Below, piece by piece: positions 11,626 to 25,519 of a DNA stretch of 64,000 bases (its first letter is position 1; each line of letters begins with the position of its first letter). The DNA comes from Metallyticus violacea (Eukaryota; Arthropoda; Insecta; Mantodea; Metallyticidae): NCBI GenBank assembly GCA_030762175.1, contig CM060838.1, positions 20,264,501-20,328,500 of the forward strand, given 5' to 3'. A model generated the notes under the pieces. The model was given only the letters and a program-made list of their open reading frames with translations, was not told the DNA's origin and did no database searches. The position numbers and the translations under genes are program-made.

Positions 11626-12176
11626 ATGAGTGAAATGGAAGTAATTTAGCTAATAAGAAGAAAATTCGTAAAATATGGCTCTTTGGAAGAAGAGTACATT
11701 TCATAGTCGTCACTTTTGGGTTTTAAATTGCACAGATACTCTACTAATTTGATTCTTTGAGTTAATCCATTAATGTTATGATTCACCTTGCCTGCTCTTG
11801 ATTTATAAGAATGTATGTATCGGTTCTTTGCCGATTATCGATGTTGAACGAGCTGATGGCTCGAGTTCGCCTTCTGAATTGTGCAATTTATTCTGCAGAG
11901 TTAAGCAAGGCTCAAGTAGATGACTGGTGCGATATTTCTTTAACTATTCATTGTATAAGGTTCAGATACAGCTCAGAGAATGATCTATATAAGAACCTCA
12001 AGCCGCAATGACCTATTGACTTTGCTGATAGCAGATCTTCCGCATTCCCTCCCCTTTGCTTTACAGTTCATCCAAAGGGTTCAGTTTTATTACAATTAAG
12101 AGCTTGCTACGTAAATCTACATGACCAGCACAAAATATAATGATAAATGACATTCTTAGAGCTTCGTTAATTGAAT

Positions 12177-12472
12177 TGTCGGTCCTGGTGGTGTAGTGGT
12201 AACCAGTTTGCCTTCTAAACCCAAGATCGCGGGTTCAAACCCGGCCAGGATCGATGGATTTTTTCGGGCGTAAAAATCCTAAGTATGGCTTCCTTCGGAA
12301 GGGAAGTAAAGCCGTGGGTCCCGTGTCGTACATTTACGGCACGATAAAGAACCTCAAGCCTGAAAGAGAGATCTCTGAGCAAAATTTGTCGGCCGTTTCA
12401 CGCCCTCAATTGAATGAAACGCTGATGACCTGAGATGTTAAAGACCGTCCGTAAATAAATCAAACCAATCAA
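12177..12472 (+). repeat. SINE-B copy, full length
   Basis: The head ggtcctggtggtgtagtggt, B box gggttcaaaccc, body and tail (gaccgtccgtaaataaatca) are complete. A perfect 10-bp duplication, ttaattgaat, lies at 12167-12176 and 12473-12482. Confidence 0.95.
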
Positions 12473-12489
12473 TTAATTGAATCATGTAG

Positions 12490-12780
12490 AACTATGTCAC
12501 GGTCTAGCTGACAAGGTTGTTGGCTGTTCTACAGGTTTCGGGTTCGATCCCCGATACTGTTTACACATTTTATATTTTAGAGAGGCCTAGAATCAACCTC
12601 GTGAGGACAATTGGGGAGCTGCGACAAAGAAGCGGCGGTTTTGATCTCGAAAGCTGCATGGTGGTGAGGTATCGATATGCTGATCACAAGCTGCTCCGCT
12701 GCAGTACGGCCAAAGCCCGTAAGGGAACATTGCAAGATATTTGCCACGTTATCATTGGAGTATAACAGCGACACCATATG
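12490..12780 (+). repeat. Third SINE-like element (SINE-C type)
   Basis: A tRNA-like segment with an exact B box (gggttcgatcccc, near 12540) precedes agaggcctagaatcaacctc, gtgaggacaattggggagct and a gctgatcac block. This layout resembles known insect SINEs with a gcctagaatcaacctcgtgagg core, from memory of orthopteran examples. It is single-copy here. The open frames on both strands are by-products. Confidence 0.55.
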
Positions 12781-12965
12781 TATCCTGTTGTCAGCTTTTG
12801 ATGGATTTGTGCTTAGTTCTTGAACTCAATTGCTCACAGTTGATGAAATATATTTTCAATATGAAAGTATTCTGTTCATAAAATCAATCTACGAGCTATT
12901 CAATAAAGAATAATACTATTTTACATATATTATTTCTTACACTAACATTTAACTTTACAATATTT

Positions 12966-13206
12966 TGTTAGCTTGCGCGGATTCGTGAGCGGGAGGTCTG
13001 GGGTTCGAATCCCACCAGGACCATCCTCCCTGACTGACGTTTTTTCCAAGTTTTCCTCAGCCCTCATAAATGGCAAATGCCCGGAAGGTACGCCAAACTT
13101 AAGCCTAGAAGTTTCCTTCCTTTAAAAATCCTTTCCCAAACTTATCACTCCATCTCATGCATCATCATGTCCATTGCCAAACGGGCGTTAAACACAATTC
13201 AAAAAA
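12966..13206 (+). repeat. SINE-A copy, 5'-truncated
   Basis: It begins within the head at gcgcggattcgtgagcggga, with B box gggttcgaatccc. The core follows, but the gcctgtggtgcctcagtag block is lost before cgggcgttaaacac. Confidence 0.85.
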
Positions 13207-13607
13207 TATCCATTGAATAAACTTCGTAGGTTTCGTTTGACCGAATCAGCCACTTAATTCCATATACTCGTTTTCTAACACAAAGACCAAGAATTTCCAT
13301 AAGTTTTTATTTGCTACGGAACCAATGAGAAGCCATGTTTCATTTACATAAAAGAACTCATTGCTAGTACCACTGATATAGCAAAAATTGTATCTTGAGC
13401 TATGATAGAGACGCTGTCTACCCTATTGCGTGTTTGACTCCAGTATCATCAACCTCAACAATTTACCTCAGGTCTGTTCATTAGCTGGCGCTCGTAAGCA
13501 AGTTGATCTGCGTGTATCTAAAAGCGAAGCAAATTTATGCAGCAAAGCTGGCAATGCATGGTCTCTCAAAATAATTCTCGTTCTTTATCTTTTTATTTCG
13601 TTTTACT

Positions 13608-13650
13608 TTCTTCTTCTTCTTCTTCTTCTTCTTCTTCTTCTTCTTCTTCT
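13608..13650. repeat. (TTC)n microsatellite
   Basis: About 14 TTC units. Long Leu or Lys frames through it are low-complexity artefacts. Confidence 0.95.
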
Positions 13651-13674
13651 GGATGTTTGAAATTATAATGTGAA

Positions 13675-13910
13675 ACTTGTTGGAGTTTCCTCGGGCAATT
13701 ATAAGCTCTGCAATGGTGGGGAGGGGGTTCAATGGCCAAAAATGTAGCAGGTTTCTTCAGCGGTTCCCATCTTTGCGAAATGAATGCACCGAGAGGCAGG
13801 ATGTTGCCCCCGTTGCTTACATTAGCTGCCCTTTTCCCGTCATAACTTCCACTCAGTCAGATAATAATGGACGGCAGTTCCGCGCGGGCGCACTGGTCCA
13901 TGAAAACTGA
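13675..13910. other. GC-richer island, unassigned
   Basis: A segment of about 230 bp with elevated G+C and CpG (cagttccgcgcgggcgcac near its end). No splice-bounded coding pattern or repeat match was recognised. It could be regulatory or an old transposon fragment. Confidence 0.25.
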
Positions 13911-15884
13911 AGCAATTAAAAATAATGCCTTCCACATCTTGAACTTTTTTTTAAAGTTAAATTTATTGTCGAGTAGGAGGTATAACTTATGACCATGTTG
14001 TCCAGGCCAACTGCATTTTATAACAGCATACAGTCTCTTCCAATACGAAAAATATGAATGGATGAATATAAAGCAAATGCAAATGTGGTCAGGGACGATT
14101 AAAACCGATAAGAAAAATCATGTATGAAATGTTCAATTATCTGTTTGTATGAGATTATAATAAATGAAACTAAAATAAAATTGCACAAACACGTGCCGTC
14201 TTCATCCAACGTAAATCAGTAAAAAGAGGTAAATAAAAAGCCAATAGGAAAGAATGATACAGGGCTAACGAACATTTAATTACAACCGTTCTTAATTCAG
14301 TTTGTCATGGTCGACTCATTTACTACTTGTGATATTGTTACTAGCATTGTTTTATGTAAAATGTACTGTGCTGTAATCTAATGGCGGTAAATTTAATAAC
14401 AGTGGAAACTAATGAAACGGTTACTTCAGCAATCAGCATTAAGCAAGCGAAGATTCTAAATGCTGTTTTAACAACTGAACGTGGTATTAACATATTTCAT
14501 TAGGCAAGAAAACTTCCAAGTACAAGCTTGATGCAATTTCACTCGCAATGAAAGTAAGTGCTTCAATAACAGTGTGATCAAAATTGGTAAACTTGCATTT
14601 TAGTTCTTAACTAAGTTAATGCTATACGCAAATATTTTGTAATCCTTCCCTTAATTATTAATATTCAAGATTGATAATAGTGCATGCATTTTATTTTTAC
14701 AAACCTCCGCTCGCCGCACTACTTTAGAGTTCAGCAAACGCGTTTACCATTTTTACAAAAGATTCTGAAAATAATACGAAAGAGCATTGCAACGCCTAAA
14801 CAGATTTTGGATGATACTCAGCTTTTGAAATGTCGGCCATGTCTGTCTTTTGATACTATTATAGATACTTTATTTTAAATTGCCCTCAAAATAAGCCTTA
14901 CTACTCTGAAACCAACACAATACTGCACATAATAACAAACAAATGTCCTAGATGCATCCTTGAACGATGACGCGCGCAGATAGTTACTGCCAAACTAGGT
15001 CTAGTACTTGAGCGTGGAAAGATAAAATGTATGCAATGTAAAAGCAGAATGCGGTTAATACAATCCTGTTGTAACACACCAGCCGATATCACTGGAGGTA
15101 AGAAATGATTAGAAGTAGCAAAAATTAATTTTCTAAGGAATGTGGCAGAATATTTACAAACGCAGAAATACACGTGAACATTGTTTCGGAAGTTAAACGA
15201 AACTACGAAAAGAAGAAAGAAAAATTGGCTGAACATGCATTAGCGAAACGACAATTACCCAAATGAAGTGGCTACACCAAAACTAAACCTGGATTTGGGT
15301 CAAAGTGGCATAACAATTTAAGTTAAAGGGGATTATCATTTCTTGTAGTCGTTGAAAAGTAGCAGAAGAAAAATACTGAGATTCCGTGGATATTCATTAA
15401 CATTTGCATAAGCAGAGAAAGGAAAATAAAACATTCTTAACCTGGTGTATTTCACTCGGACTTAACGGAGCGGATTGTTTTGAAAGGCAGCTTGGAGTGG
15501 GTATTTTGTTTGTAGTCTCAATATGATTCTTAAGTTTCTTCAATTTATCCCTTATACAGCGTGTCCTAAAAATATTTACAGAGGCAGTAGAATGGAACGA
15601 AACAAGAAATAAAGTCAAAAACTAAGAGGGTTACGGTCAGGAAAACAAAATAAAACAGAAATTGTCTCGTCCAACCATTCATACAAGCCTTCAATTAAAA
15701 GACTAATGATTACGCTACCTTCGCACAGTCAAAATACAACGATAATTCAGAAAATATTTGGTTTTAGGACCCATGTTTACAACACTTTTTATCCTTGTTT
15801 AGTTCCATACTATCGCCTCTGAAATGTTGGAATTTTTTAAGACTTATTTTATAATTAACTGTATGTACTAATTTTAAGAGTTTT

Positions 15885-15888
<4 letters not shown>
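13911..15888. other. Unassigned AT-rich intronic sequence
   Basis: No supported gene. Open frames at 14901-15236 and 15397-15618 on the minus strand lack family motifs. Confidence 0.4.

Positions 15889-15931
<43 letters not shown>
15889..15931. repeat. (TA)n microsatellite
   Basis: About 21 TA units, directly abutting repeat D. Confidence 0.95.
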
Positions 15932-15934
<3 letters not shown>

Positions 15935-16085
15935 AATGAACTATTTTGCGATAATTTCAGAGATTGTAGAAAGGTTCTAGACAAACAATTTGAGATGAAA
16001 AAAACATAAGAATAACAGTAACCAAATCATATAGTGGTAATGAAATTGAAATTAGACGCTGATAAGTCAATTTAAAAGCAAAAAA
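15931..16085 (+). repeat. Repeat D, copy 1
   Basis: It shares gataatttcagagattgt and acaatttgagat with 54847-54935. It shares gaaattagacgctgat and the ending taaaagcaaaa with 34080-34208. The copies are diverged and the element type is unknown. Confidence 0.55.
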
Positions 16086-16469
16086 GTATATATTATATAT
16101 ACTTCCATTGCAATATCTACATGGAATGACAAAGAAAAGCTACTATAATCGCTTTATGAAGAACCAATGCTGCCTACTGTGTTTGAAGCAAACGTTTGCC
16201 ACATCACTGCTAATAATAAATTATATTCTTGTTCTGAAAATAAGTTTTACTATGTTTCCATGCAATTAGACTAGGTGGTTAGAAAGCTGCCTGAGAGAGA
16301 ATACAAGGTAGCGAGTGCCGGAACTATCAGCCAAGGTACTGCAGCACAGAGGTGGTCCCTCTCGAGCAAGGTTTTAATAAGCTGTTATCAAAGTAAATAG
16401 CAAGACATGCATCTCGCCTTTGCTACTGAAGTATAAAGTTTAGAGGATGATATATGTGCCAGCTATTTA

Positions 16470-16550
16470 CTTACGGAGTAGTTCTGCGCACGTAGGAGCA
16501 TGCAGCAGTTCCTGGCTTCAAATCCAGGCGTGGGCAGCTGTGCTATAGTT
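16470..16550 (+). repeat. Possible tRNA-like SINE head remnant
   Basis: The sequence ctggcttcaaatccaggcgt resembles a B box inside a T-arm stem. No clear A box or repeated body accompanies it. Confidence 0.25.
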
Positions 16551-17353
16551 GTCAGGTGCTTGTTATATCATTTGTATCTGAAGTTCAGCATAACTGATTA
16601 CTTTTAACTGAGTTAGGAGCTAATGACTGAAAATTGGAACATCCAAATTTAATTAATTTACTTTCTGCGTGCTTAGAACGCCTAGTAGTCTTGAATTTGT
16701 TTTCTCCATAAAACTCTTTGGAATGCACCTTAGCATTAACCTTCCACTTTATTGGTTTATGTTTTGTAACAAGGCCCTCTGCTAGTCTCAAAGTATACAG
16801 TCAAGTGTATCGAATTTTAGCCCCTTTATCTGTTTGAATAGTAATAACTATATTTATAATGTTGCATTGTCCACGTATGTATAAATGCATCCATAAAGAG
16901 AGTGCTTTTTATGGTGTTTTCAGTAATAAAACTGATAATCATTGAAGGTTAAAATTGTTTTATACACAGTTTGTTCAAATAAAGCACATACTATATATAC
17001 AGTCTCTCTGTAGCACATAATGTAGAAAGTAAAGATATATCACCAGCCCTCTCTTGTTTGCTTACTATAAACATTTCTTAAGCGTTATTTTAATGCACTT
17101 CCACAAATATTCTGGATTAACAAGCTGAAAATGCCTAAATAAGAAGCATAAGTTTAAAATATATCCGTTTTTATCCTGTTTTCTAAAACTAATGCTACTC
17201 ATTTACCTTAATCAGTTTGTGTATTTGATGTTTGTGGCTACGGGTACTGATAAGAAAGAAGATGTGTTCTATTTGCTTTTTGACAGAACATGTGTATGGT
17301 AAAACATGAAAGAAATAGTAGATGAACTAATTTTGTTTTTTCAACTTTTGCAG

Positions 17354-17396
17354 CACTGGCTGGATCCCACTAAAAAGATCGTGAAGCAGTTGAAAG
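17354..17396 (+). CDS. EPB41L4: FERM-domain exon A of a protein 4.1-like gene (EPB41L4-type)
   Basis: This 43-nt internal exon is preceded by a T-rich tract ending in ttttgcag and followed by the strong donor gtaagt. It reads HWLDPTKKIVKQLK plus the first base (G) of a split codon. The W-L-D-x-x-K-x-I-x-K-Q pattern belongs to the late F1 lobe of FERM domains, the plasma-membrane and phosphoinositide-binding module of protein 4.1 relatives. The phase (0 in, 1 out) fits exon B at 44341 exactly, and the two together read as continuous FERM sequence. The preceding exon should encode the Y-F-G-L-x-x-x-D segment, which I could not find upstream, so it probably lies before base 1. The FERM call is firm. 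The EPB41L4 (NBL4/EHM2) assignment rests mainly on exon B; FRMD3/FRMD5 is the main alternative. Confidence 0.82.
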
Positions 17397-20300
17397 GTAA
17401 GTGAGGCACATCTCATTTTACCATTAGTTAGAGGTAGCGTATGGTATAACGTATTCATAAGCTCCAAACTGTCGCTGACGTGGTACATATAAGTACTCGG
17501 AGCGTTTCACACGTTTGATTCTTTTGAAATTTCATGAGCGGTCTTTAATGCTTAGGCAGCAATCAGCCTACTTAATCCTCCTCTCTCTCTCTTCTCTATG
17601 TGACTCTCAGAAACATATTTCCACGCCAACTGATTAAGGGCTGTAAATGTTTCCAGCTATGAGAAGAGCCTGGTATCTGTAATCTGGATATTATTTTATT
17701 TATTTGAAAAGTAAACAGTACTTACGAATTTTAAAAGTTTACGAATTAATGTAATTTTTTTGGTTATCCAATTATCTGATGACCATCACTCAAGGCCAGC
17801 GAGTTGGACCGTACGTGGTTTACCGAACTGCTACGTTGGCCTTGAATCTACCGCATTTACTTGTGCTTTTGAACAGTGAAACAACCAACACTTGTCTAAT
17901 TCTAAAGTATGCTATAATTACTAAATGGCATAAAACTAGATGTAATTATCGTATTCCACAACGGGTGATTATTTCTAATTAATATGTTGCTACCGACTCC
18001 ACTCGTGCTGTTAGATTATTTGAAGAGCGTTTTTCGGGTCATCGAGTTCCAAATGATATTGCCAAACATGAATTAATAAATACATTTAGTAAAGCAGGAA
18101 GTGTTTCCAGATAAGAAGTTAAGAAGATCTAATTTCATAAGTAGATGCCAGAAAAAAAGTGAAAAAAATTAAGGCTGGCTGTTCCGGCATCTCGTTGAGT
18201 GACATAACTTTTAAGTGTGTTAGACTCTATACTGTCACTCTAGTGTTTCAAACACCGACTCTTGCGTGGCCAGCCCGTCGACTCAAGAATAGCTTGAATA
18301 TCAACAGCAATTTACTTATCAACCGATGCACTCCCAGTTGCCAAGTTGGTTATCAGATACTTGAATGATCCGATATTTTAAAAAGTAGAATTAGGTTATG
18401 TAGTTATGAAAATTAGTAAGGATTTTCTCCACCAAAAGAAGCAGCGCTGTTTGGCAAGCTCTAAGTTGAAGTAAAGCATTTAACATCTTAAAACTAGATA
18501 CATAAATAAAGCATAAAATTCCGGGGAAAAATAATAAAGATATGCAAAACCAGAGGTAATAAAGGGCAGGTCTCTTTATTTTGTTCACAACCCATTTATA
18601 GCTTAAATTTGTCTAGAGAAAACTCGCTGAAAGAACCACATTGACGCCAATATCACTAACGTGGACAACGAAAAAATTTAAATAAACCTTTAAAGATAAC
18701 ATAAATAGATCTGAAAGTAAGTTTAAAGGAAATAATATTCAAAGAGTTAGAGTATAATTAATAAAAGGTGATTGAACAAATTTCATAAATCATCCGCATA
18801 GGAAACATTTCAAATAAAATGCATATAATGTTTTCATTGATACCGTGTCATTGCAAGCAATTAGATAACATTATAAAACCTAACAGTAAAAGAAATAATT
18901 CAAACAGAAGCGTAAAGGAGCATTGGAAAGAAATCAATAATATGTTCATACTCTTAAATAGCCCAAACTTTATTCTAGAACTTCGAAACTATCTTCAATG
19001 CAATCCGATGTCACATTTATTACCGGCTTGTTCTTTTTACGTGGACCTCATAGCACTGTTTATGAAAGACTCTCTAACCTCTTCGACCTTCTCTTCTGAT
19101 GCGCCTGACTTACCGTAACATAAACAACTGGTCTCTTGAAATGTCCTGTACTATTGCATTATGCTGTTATATAGTTGTTTCTTCTGATACCTCACTCGCA
19201 TAATGTGCTCTTTGCACAATCACAACTCAGAACGGGCGAATTGAAGAACGCATTCTCACTTTGTGTTCACTGTATTAAGTTTTGGCGCTTTTGTTGTTCT
19301 AAATTATTGCTATGTCGCTTCCGGTGGCCGCCAGCGAAACAAAAATGATAACTGGCGTTGGATATCAAAATTTGGCGAGTTTATCTTTAATGCTGTGAAA
19401 ATTTAGCTCGTTTGATTGCTTTATATAGAAAATACAGCTGAAGGAAATGTTTTACGGACTTCATATACACGCTGTATAACCAGAACATTGCATTAGTGTA
19501 TTAAGAATTTGACAGCCCATAAAATGCATACATAATGAACAGAATAAACTATACTAAACCAAATGAGAAGGTTGGCTATATAATAAACGCAACTGAGTGT
19601 AAATAAAATTCAGAAATACGGCTGTGTTTACGGTACATAGTTATCTATCATCAGCACCTTTCTGGTGAGCTGCGGAGACAAATTACATATTTGGATAACC
19701 CTGTTACCCTTCCATCTCCTTGAAAAGTGTTTAATCCTGTTATGCTATCGTCAAGCTGTGTTAAAAACTGCGACAACTGTTCTCGTTATCAAAGGGGCTT
19801 AGCTGTCGGAAGTTTTTATGACACACTCTCACCTCTCAGTGGTTGCGCCAACGCTTCCTGATTGCTAATTGAAAGCGTGAGGGATATGGTACTCATTATT
19901 TCACCTTTGCAAATATAAACCACTGTGATATCCTCTACACGCTTATATGCGCTCCAAATGAAATGTCCAAAGGTTGCCGCTAGAAATATTGCAACACTTC
20001 TGGGCTCTATTTTAACGCCTTTATGATGATATGCTCACTAGTTAATTCGCAAACAAAGGTTTAGCACTCTAAATGTTCTATCTCACGTTCTTCATATTCA
20101 GATTAATTTAAAGCGCTAACTGTACCGTCTCACTTTAGCCGCAAGGGTTTCTCATGTTACCTTCATTTCGAGTTTTGTAATTCCGGGACTGTTCTTTTAA
20201 TTACTTTCAGAACTTCATAAAGAAGTTAGAACACTTATCTCCAGGGCGGGAGGGGGTGAAAGTCTTTACAGAGGGAGGGACAGAGAACCTTCGTCTCTTC

Positions 20301-20652
20301 AAGAGCTTCACGTTTTCGAATGATTTAAAACACTGACCATACACTTTACAAGTGGGATCAAGTATTATTCTATTTACGATGCACTTAGCCCCAATTGTAT
20401 GCTACTAGAAAGTTGTACAATTTAATTATTATAATAAAACTATTATAAATGATTGAGTTGATAAAACTTTCTCTGCGAACCCGTTAACTGTCTATTGCTT
20501 GTTGGGCATAGGGTTGTTAATATGATTTCAGCGATCAGAAGAGCTTAATTTTGTATATTGAACAGTGTAAAATATAAATGAATACTACATTCATGGTTAC
20601 GAACGAAAAAAGCAACCAGTAGGCAAGAGAATGTTCTGAAGATCCAGCTCTG

Positions 20653-20705
<53 letters not shown>

Positions 20706-22024
20706 TCTCTATAAACATATATTATGTAATATAATATACATAAACAGTTATTCAATAACATTTCCACCTTCCCGCACACCTATTTTGAATTACTGGCGTC
20801 ATCTTTTTGAGGAAATGTTCAGCTTAAAAGGGCGGGATGATACAGTGGACAGACGGCAAAATTAATTTCACTTCAGAGTAAATGTGTAGCCAAATTGTTC
20901 AAATTTAGAGGGAGAAAATTAAATTTTCTCTTCAGTATTTCTGAAGATGGCACCCAAGTTTTTGGGTAAATTGTAGTCAAAATGCAAACAAAATCGTATG
21001 GTTGTTTCTTCTAACAATCGGGGAAATATAGGTTGAATAATTTACATTTTCCTTAAAACACCAGCTTTCGCATTTCTAAAAATAGTTCAATGTTACTTGA
21101 CTTCCTGTTTGTGTGGGTTTATTTTTTAAAATAGTTTCATTAATAGTTGTAGTTTAAGGGGACATGGCCTCCTTTATCGTGCTCCTGGCTAAGGGCTTGC
21201 CATAGAACATCCCATATTTATGATAGAATGCTACTTTTGAATTGAGGAAAATATTGGAAAGCAGTACCGATATAACGTCAACCTCCTCTTATCAATGACT
21301 GTGACCAAATATTTCGAACAGACTTCTTGCAGAAACGTTGCCTAAAGGGTCAAGAGGCAAGGAGTTTCCTGCTTACATGAAGAATTCGTCATCTGTAAAA
21401 GTGAATTTGGCATTTGAGAGGTATTCATTTTTCTTTAATCTCCTTTTCGTTCTTTCTTCTTTTTTAAATTTTGTTCATCTTATTTATTTTTGTAATATTT
21501 CTTCGTTAAATGCATGAAAATATTTTAAGAAACTGGTTCAGTGGTTCGTGAAAAAGATTTGGCGCAATCCACAAAATTGACAAAAAAAAAACTTTGGAAA
21601 GACAAAGTAACATTATGAGAGATTATCCAAAAAGGTCATTCGTCAACTCAACAGAAATGCTTCTGTCAGTAGAATTGCGTCATACAACCTGAAGAAAACA
21701 AAGAACGTTTTACCGTTACCAAATTACACGGTTACGTATATTACAAGAATTTGGTTTTTCAATGACTTTGTATATCATCAAGAAGTTTATATTTCGTATT
21801 TATAATAAAACGGTGCAATTCCACAAGAATGTATTATTAATGTACAAAATAATAAACAGAAAGCACGTCTATTGTTAGTTTAAATGTTTCGCATAAATAT
21901 TATTCCTAAAGTTTCCTGTAGGTTATGTTCCATTTTATGCACACATTTTTGAAAAATTGTACAAGCAAAAATTGACAACTTGGAAGATCTTTCGCAAGGA
22001 TTCACTGTGTGCGTGTTTTACCGA
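17397..22024. other. Intron 5' part, mostly unassigned
   Basis: No repeat from the main families and no exon was recognised. A (TC)n tract lies at 20656-20700. The open frame at 18819-19118 shows no motif. Confidence 0.4.
20656..20700. repeat. (TC)n microsatellite
   Basis: About 22 TC units. Confidence 0.95.
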
Positions 22025-22875
22025 TAAATGTTCACAAGTAATACCACGAGATTACTCGCTACGTTCGTGAATTTATCTGCAAAGGTGAGAACCTCGAGTG
22101 ATATTTATTAGGACTATTTCACAAATATAATCGGAATTTATTTAAATATAATTCCTTAACTTGGTTTACAAAATTGTAATCATAGTACATTTGCACTTAA
22201 CCTTTTCAAGCATTCTTGCTACAGAAGAATGCCGATTGTCAGTAATGCCAATAGAGAAGTCAAAATACAGGTTTACTTCATGAATAGAATAAGAATAAAA
22301 GTGATATATGCAATGAAATTCGCACACAGAATACAAACACTTGTTATGAATATCTATTCCATTCAGAAACCATGAGGCTGAAATGAACAAAATTCGATTA
22401 TTACAATCGCTACCGTTCGATTTTCTAATACCAACTGAGATAAAAAAAAAAAAAAGATAGCATACAGTGTCTCCATTTTGCTTTGTATTCTGTGGTTTGG
22501 AATTTCTAATGATAAGATAAATTTGCACATTTGATGCATCACCAAAACGCTTTGACGAACACTCCATTTTGCGTTATGATTGTCTATTGTCGATGCCTTT
22601 GTTGCTATCAAAGGCATTGACGCCTTTGCAAAAGTGGTCAATGATGCGTGCTCAGGAATTATAGAGGGAGATATGGAGTTGGCTACACTAACAACAAGAT
22701 AAATGCACATCGCATATTAAAACGGATTTGATACTTTTTTTTTTTCAATTTTACTCCGTATTTCGGCTGTGGTTGGTAAAAATTCAAAATTTTTGTTTCG
22801 CTTCATTGGTCTATTTTGAGATGATGCTACATAAGTGAAATAGTCAATGTAATTCAAAATGAAATATCTCTTTTA
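22025..22875 (-). repeat. Repeat C, copy 1
   Basis: This segment of about 850 bp aligns with 32283-33085 over nearly its whole length. Shared blocks include gtgatatttatta, agtaatgccaatagagaag, cttgttatgaa, ttctaataccaactgagata, ttgcgttatgattgtc and ttttgtttcg. On the minus strand both copies read SKRFGDASNVQI and then IRNSKPQNTK, and in another frame IPEHASLTTFA. No known domain is recognised. No terminal repeats or poly-A tail were seen. Orientation is provisional. Confidence 0.75.
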
Positions 22876-25267
22876 CTGGTGCCTGCTGGAATAAAAGAAT
22901 TTTCCTTACTTTGTTGCTTTTAGAACTTACTTTTTTCCCTGAAATAATGTGTTTCTTTTCCTGTTTTTCCGAAACTAGTTACTTACATAAGACCTAACTA
23001 CTGCATGTTTCTTCTTTCTTCCTTTTATCTGATACTTTCCTCGTATTGTTTTTATAGGTAGATGGAACAGTTCATAAAGTCATAATAAGTTAATTACAAA
23101 TGTCATATATCCTTAAAACAGGAGAAACAATTGAATGCACATGACAAAACACTGGTGAAAAAAGGAATATTGTGGTTACAACTTACTTTAACAAATGTCA
23201 ATTATCTACTAGTATACTCATAGCTTTTTCTTCTCCTATCTCACTAACTAATTGAGTTCTATGCTAACTTACAATGTTAAGAATATATTAATGCAATGTT
23301 ATTTCACATACAGACTCGATTAAAAAGAAAACACGTGATACGTTTTCTACTGTTCAAACATATCGTATTGGAAATTTCTAAGTTTACAAGGGAAAATATA
23401 TGGGTAAATTTTAGGATTATTGTGCTCTACAATTTCTGCATTATTTATAGTCTGTGTTCTTTTAAAATAAACTAATAATAAATTTAAAGAGGTAAGAAAC
23501 AAGTTAACAGTTAAGATTTAATGCCAATACACTAAAACATTCGAAAAAAATTGTGTATGCCTTCTATTTCGATTTTCATCTGAGCTTGGTCGAACACAGA
23601 TACAGAATGGAGTCGAATAAGACTAAGTAAATTACTTATGATTTTTTTCAGGTTTTTTCAGGGTTTTTATTTATTTATTTATATACCGGAATAATGAATG
23701 TCGCAGAATTATGCTGGCATCCTGGTTTCATCAGTAAAATATCTCTCTTTTCCTAAAATTCATACCAGCAGCACAGATCTTTAATTATGAATATGTGAAC
23801 GCTTTAGAGCTAACATGGGAAATGTTTTTCGGGATAGAAGCATGTCTATGAAGCCAGCCAGCTTTTAAGGAAATGGCATTGCTCTGAAGTGTGCTTTGAA
23901 TTGGTTGTATAGAACGAAAGTTTCTTGGAGCTTTCTTATTTTCAATAAATTACTCTAGAAAAGAACTGCTGGCCCAATCCATTTCCCAACAACTTCAGGA
24001 AGTCTGTTAAAACTCCTCCTTACAGCACGTGTAAAACTTAAGAGTATTTTATATCCGGATCTTTAGATGTTCTTCTGCATTTTTGCATACGTACATACAT
24101 TTAGATAAATGGTTTGCAAACACATTCGAAACTCTGCAGGTTATAACCCCTGTCTAATGGATTCGTAATATGTTTTTTATAAATTAATTTAGGCTTATGC
24201 AAATACATTGCAATGAATAGAAAATACTGAAATTTCTTAATGTTCAAAATTAAAACTTGTTCTCAGATTTTATAAGAAATCATCGACTTTTCTCTTAAAA
24301 GGGTAATCTAAAACACATGTAAAACTCAAGTCGCTTTGAAAGCTTACATTACAGAGGAAGTTGAACTCATTCGCGCTGCATGCAGAGGTCAGTAATTCTT
24401 GCAGATGACTATACCTGACCTAGAAATAGGGTCTCCGGAGGTTGCGGAATGATGAAAGGTTTCCATGCGTAAACCAGATTGAAGGGTAGGTTTTTTTTTT
24501 TTTTTTCCTTCGATGAAAAATGAGTATAAAATGATACAAGGAGTGCAAAATTGTTAACGGTACCGCGGTCAGGTTTAATTACAAGATTACAGAGTGTTGA
24601 AGCGAAGGGGGGCGGAGTTCTTAGCAAGAAAAAAATAAAGTAGTTTGCAGTTCCCATAATGAAGACTCTCTCTGCGCGTGTGTTTTGTACAAATACTTCT
24701 ATTTTCTCTCACCTTTACGTCCATTTTTCTTCTTCTCTTTGAATCCACTTTGCTTTTTTTTTTTTTTTTTTTGCCTATTTTTATTGTTACCTTAGTCCCT
24801 TTTTCTCTCTTTTCAGCATTCTATGAAACATAATCTTCGAATTTCTCATTCCGTTCTTTCTTGAAAGCGGGTCTCTTTGCTGATTCATTTCTATAGCGAA
24901 CACTTGAAACATGCCGCACGCAAAAAGAAATGTAATCGCGCAAAGTTGTGTCTACATAGAACATATGAAATTGAAGTGAGTGCAATAATGGATATTTTAT
25001 TTCAGATTTGATAAGTTGATATATAATTCTTTTGCAGCTGTGTACTACCGCGTAAAGAGCAAAGTTCGCAGAGGCCGATTTAACCATTCGCTATTCTATA
25101 AAAAAACAGATAATTATACAGGCTGAGCAATGCTTGGCGCAACCGCGGGACTTGCCGGTAGCGCTATTTCCCCTCCATGAGTTTTCAGTGTGAGTAGAAA
25201 TCTTGCTCAAGTAGCCACACGCCGCCAAACCGATTGCGTGAAGGATTGTTCACCCCGTAGAATCACC
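22876..25267. other. Unassigned intronic sequence
   Basis: No gene. T runs occur at about 24490-24506 and 24753-24772. Open frames at 24409-24657 and 24821-25087 lack motifs. Confidence 0.4.
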
Positions 25268-25519
25268 GCCACGGGTGGCCGAGGTCGTTAGAGCGCGGAC
25301 TTATGAGCGGGAGGTCTGGGATTTGAATCCCACCAGGACCGTCCTCTTTTTCCAGGTTTTCCTCAGTCCTCATAAATGGCAAATGCCGGGGATGCACCTT
25401 AAACTTAGGCCTGGAACGTTTCCTTCCTTAAAAACTCCTTTCCTAATATCACGTATCATCAGTGTCCACAGTCTGTGGTGCCTCAGTAGTAAAAACGGGC
25501 GTTAAACACTATTAAAAAA
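25268..25519 (+). repeat. SINE-A copy, near full length
   Basis: The head is gccacgggtggccgaggtcg. The B box is slightly altered (gggatttgaatcccac). The ctccctgactgaggt stretch of the core is lost. The tail is cgggcgttaaacactatta. Flanks ccgtagaat and ccgtagcgaat look like a decayed target duplication. Confidence 0.87.

Larger units (their letters stand above)
1..17353 (+). other. Inferred upstream intron (3' part)
   Basis: Everything before exon A appears to be the 3' part of an intron that begins outside the window. A KYFGVY reading near 5180-5197 superficially resembles the expected upstream FERM segment but is followed directly by a stop and has no donor. Apart from the repeats listed separately I see no supported gene. 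Bases 69-79 contain a C-rich run. Confidence 0.5.

Noticed and set aside
13430..13732. Leu-rich and Lys-rich frames
   Set aside because: They are driven by the (TTC)n tract; low complexity.
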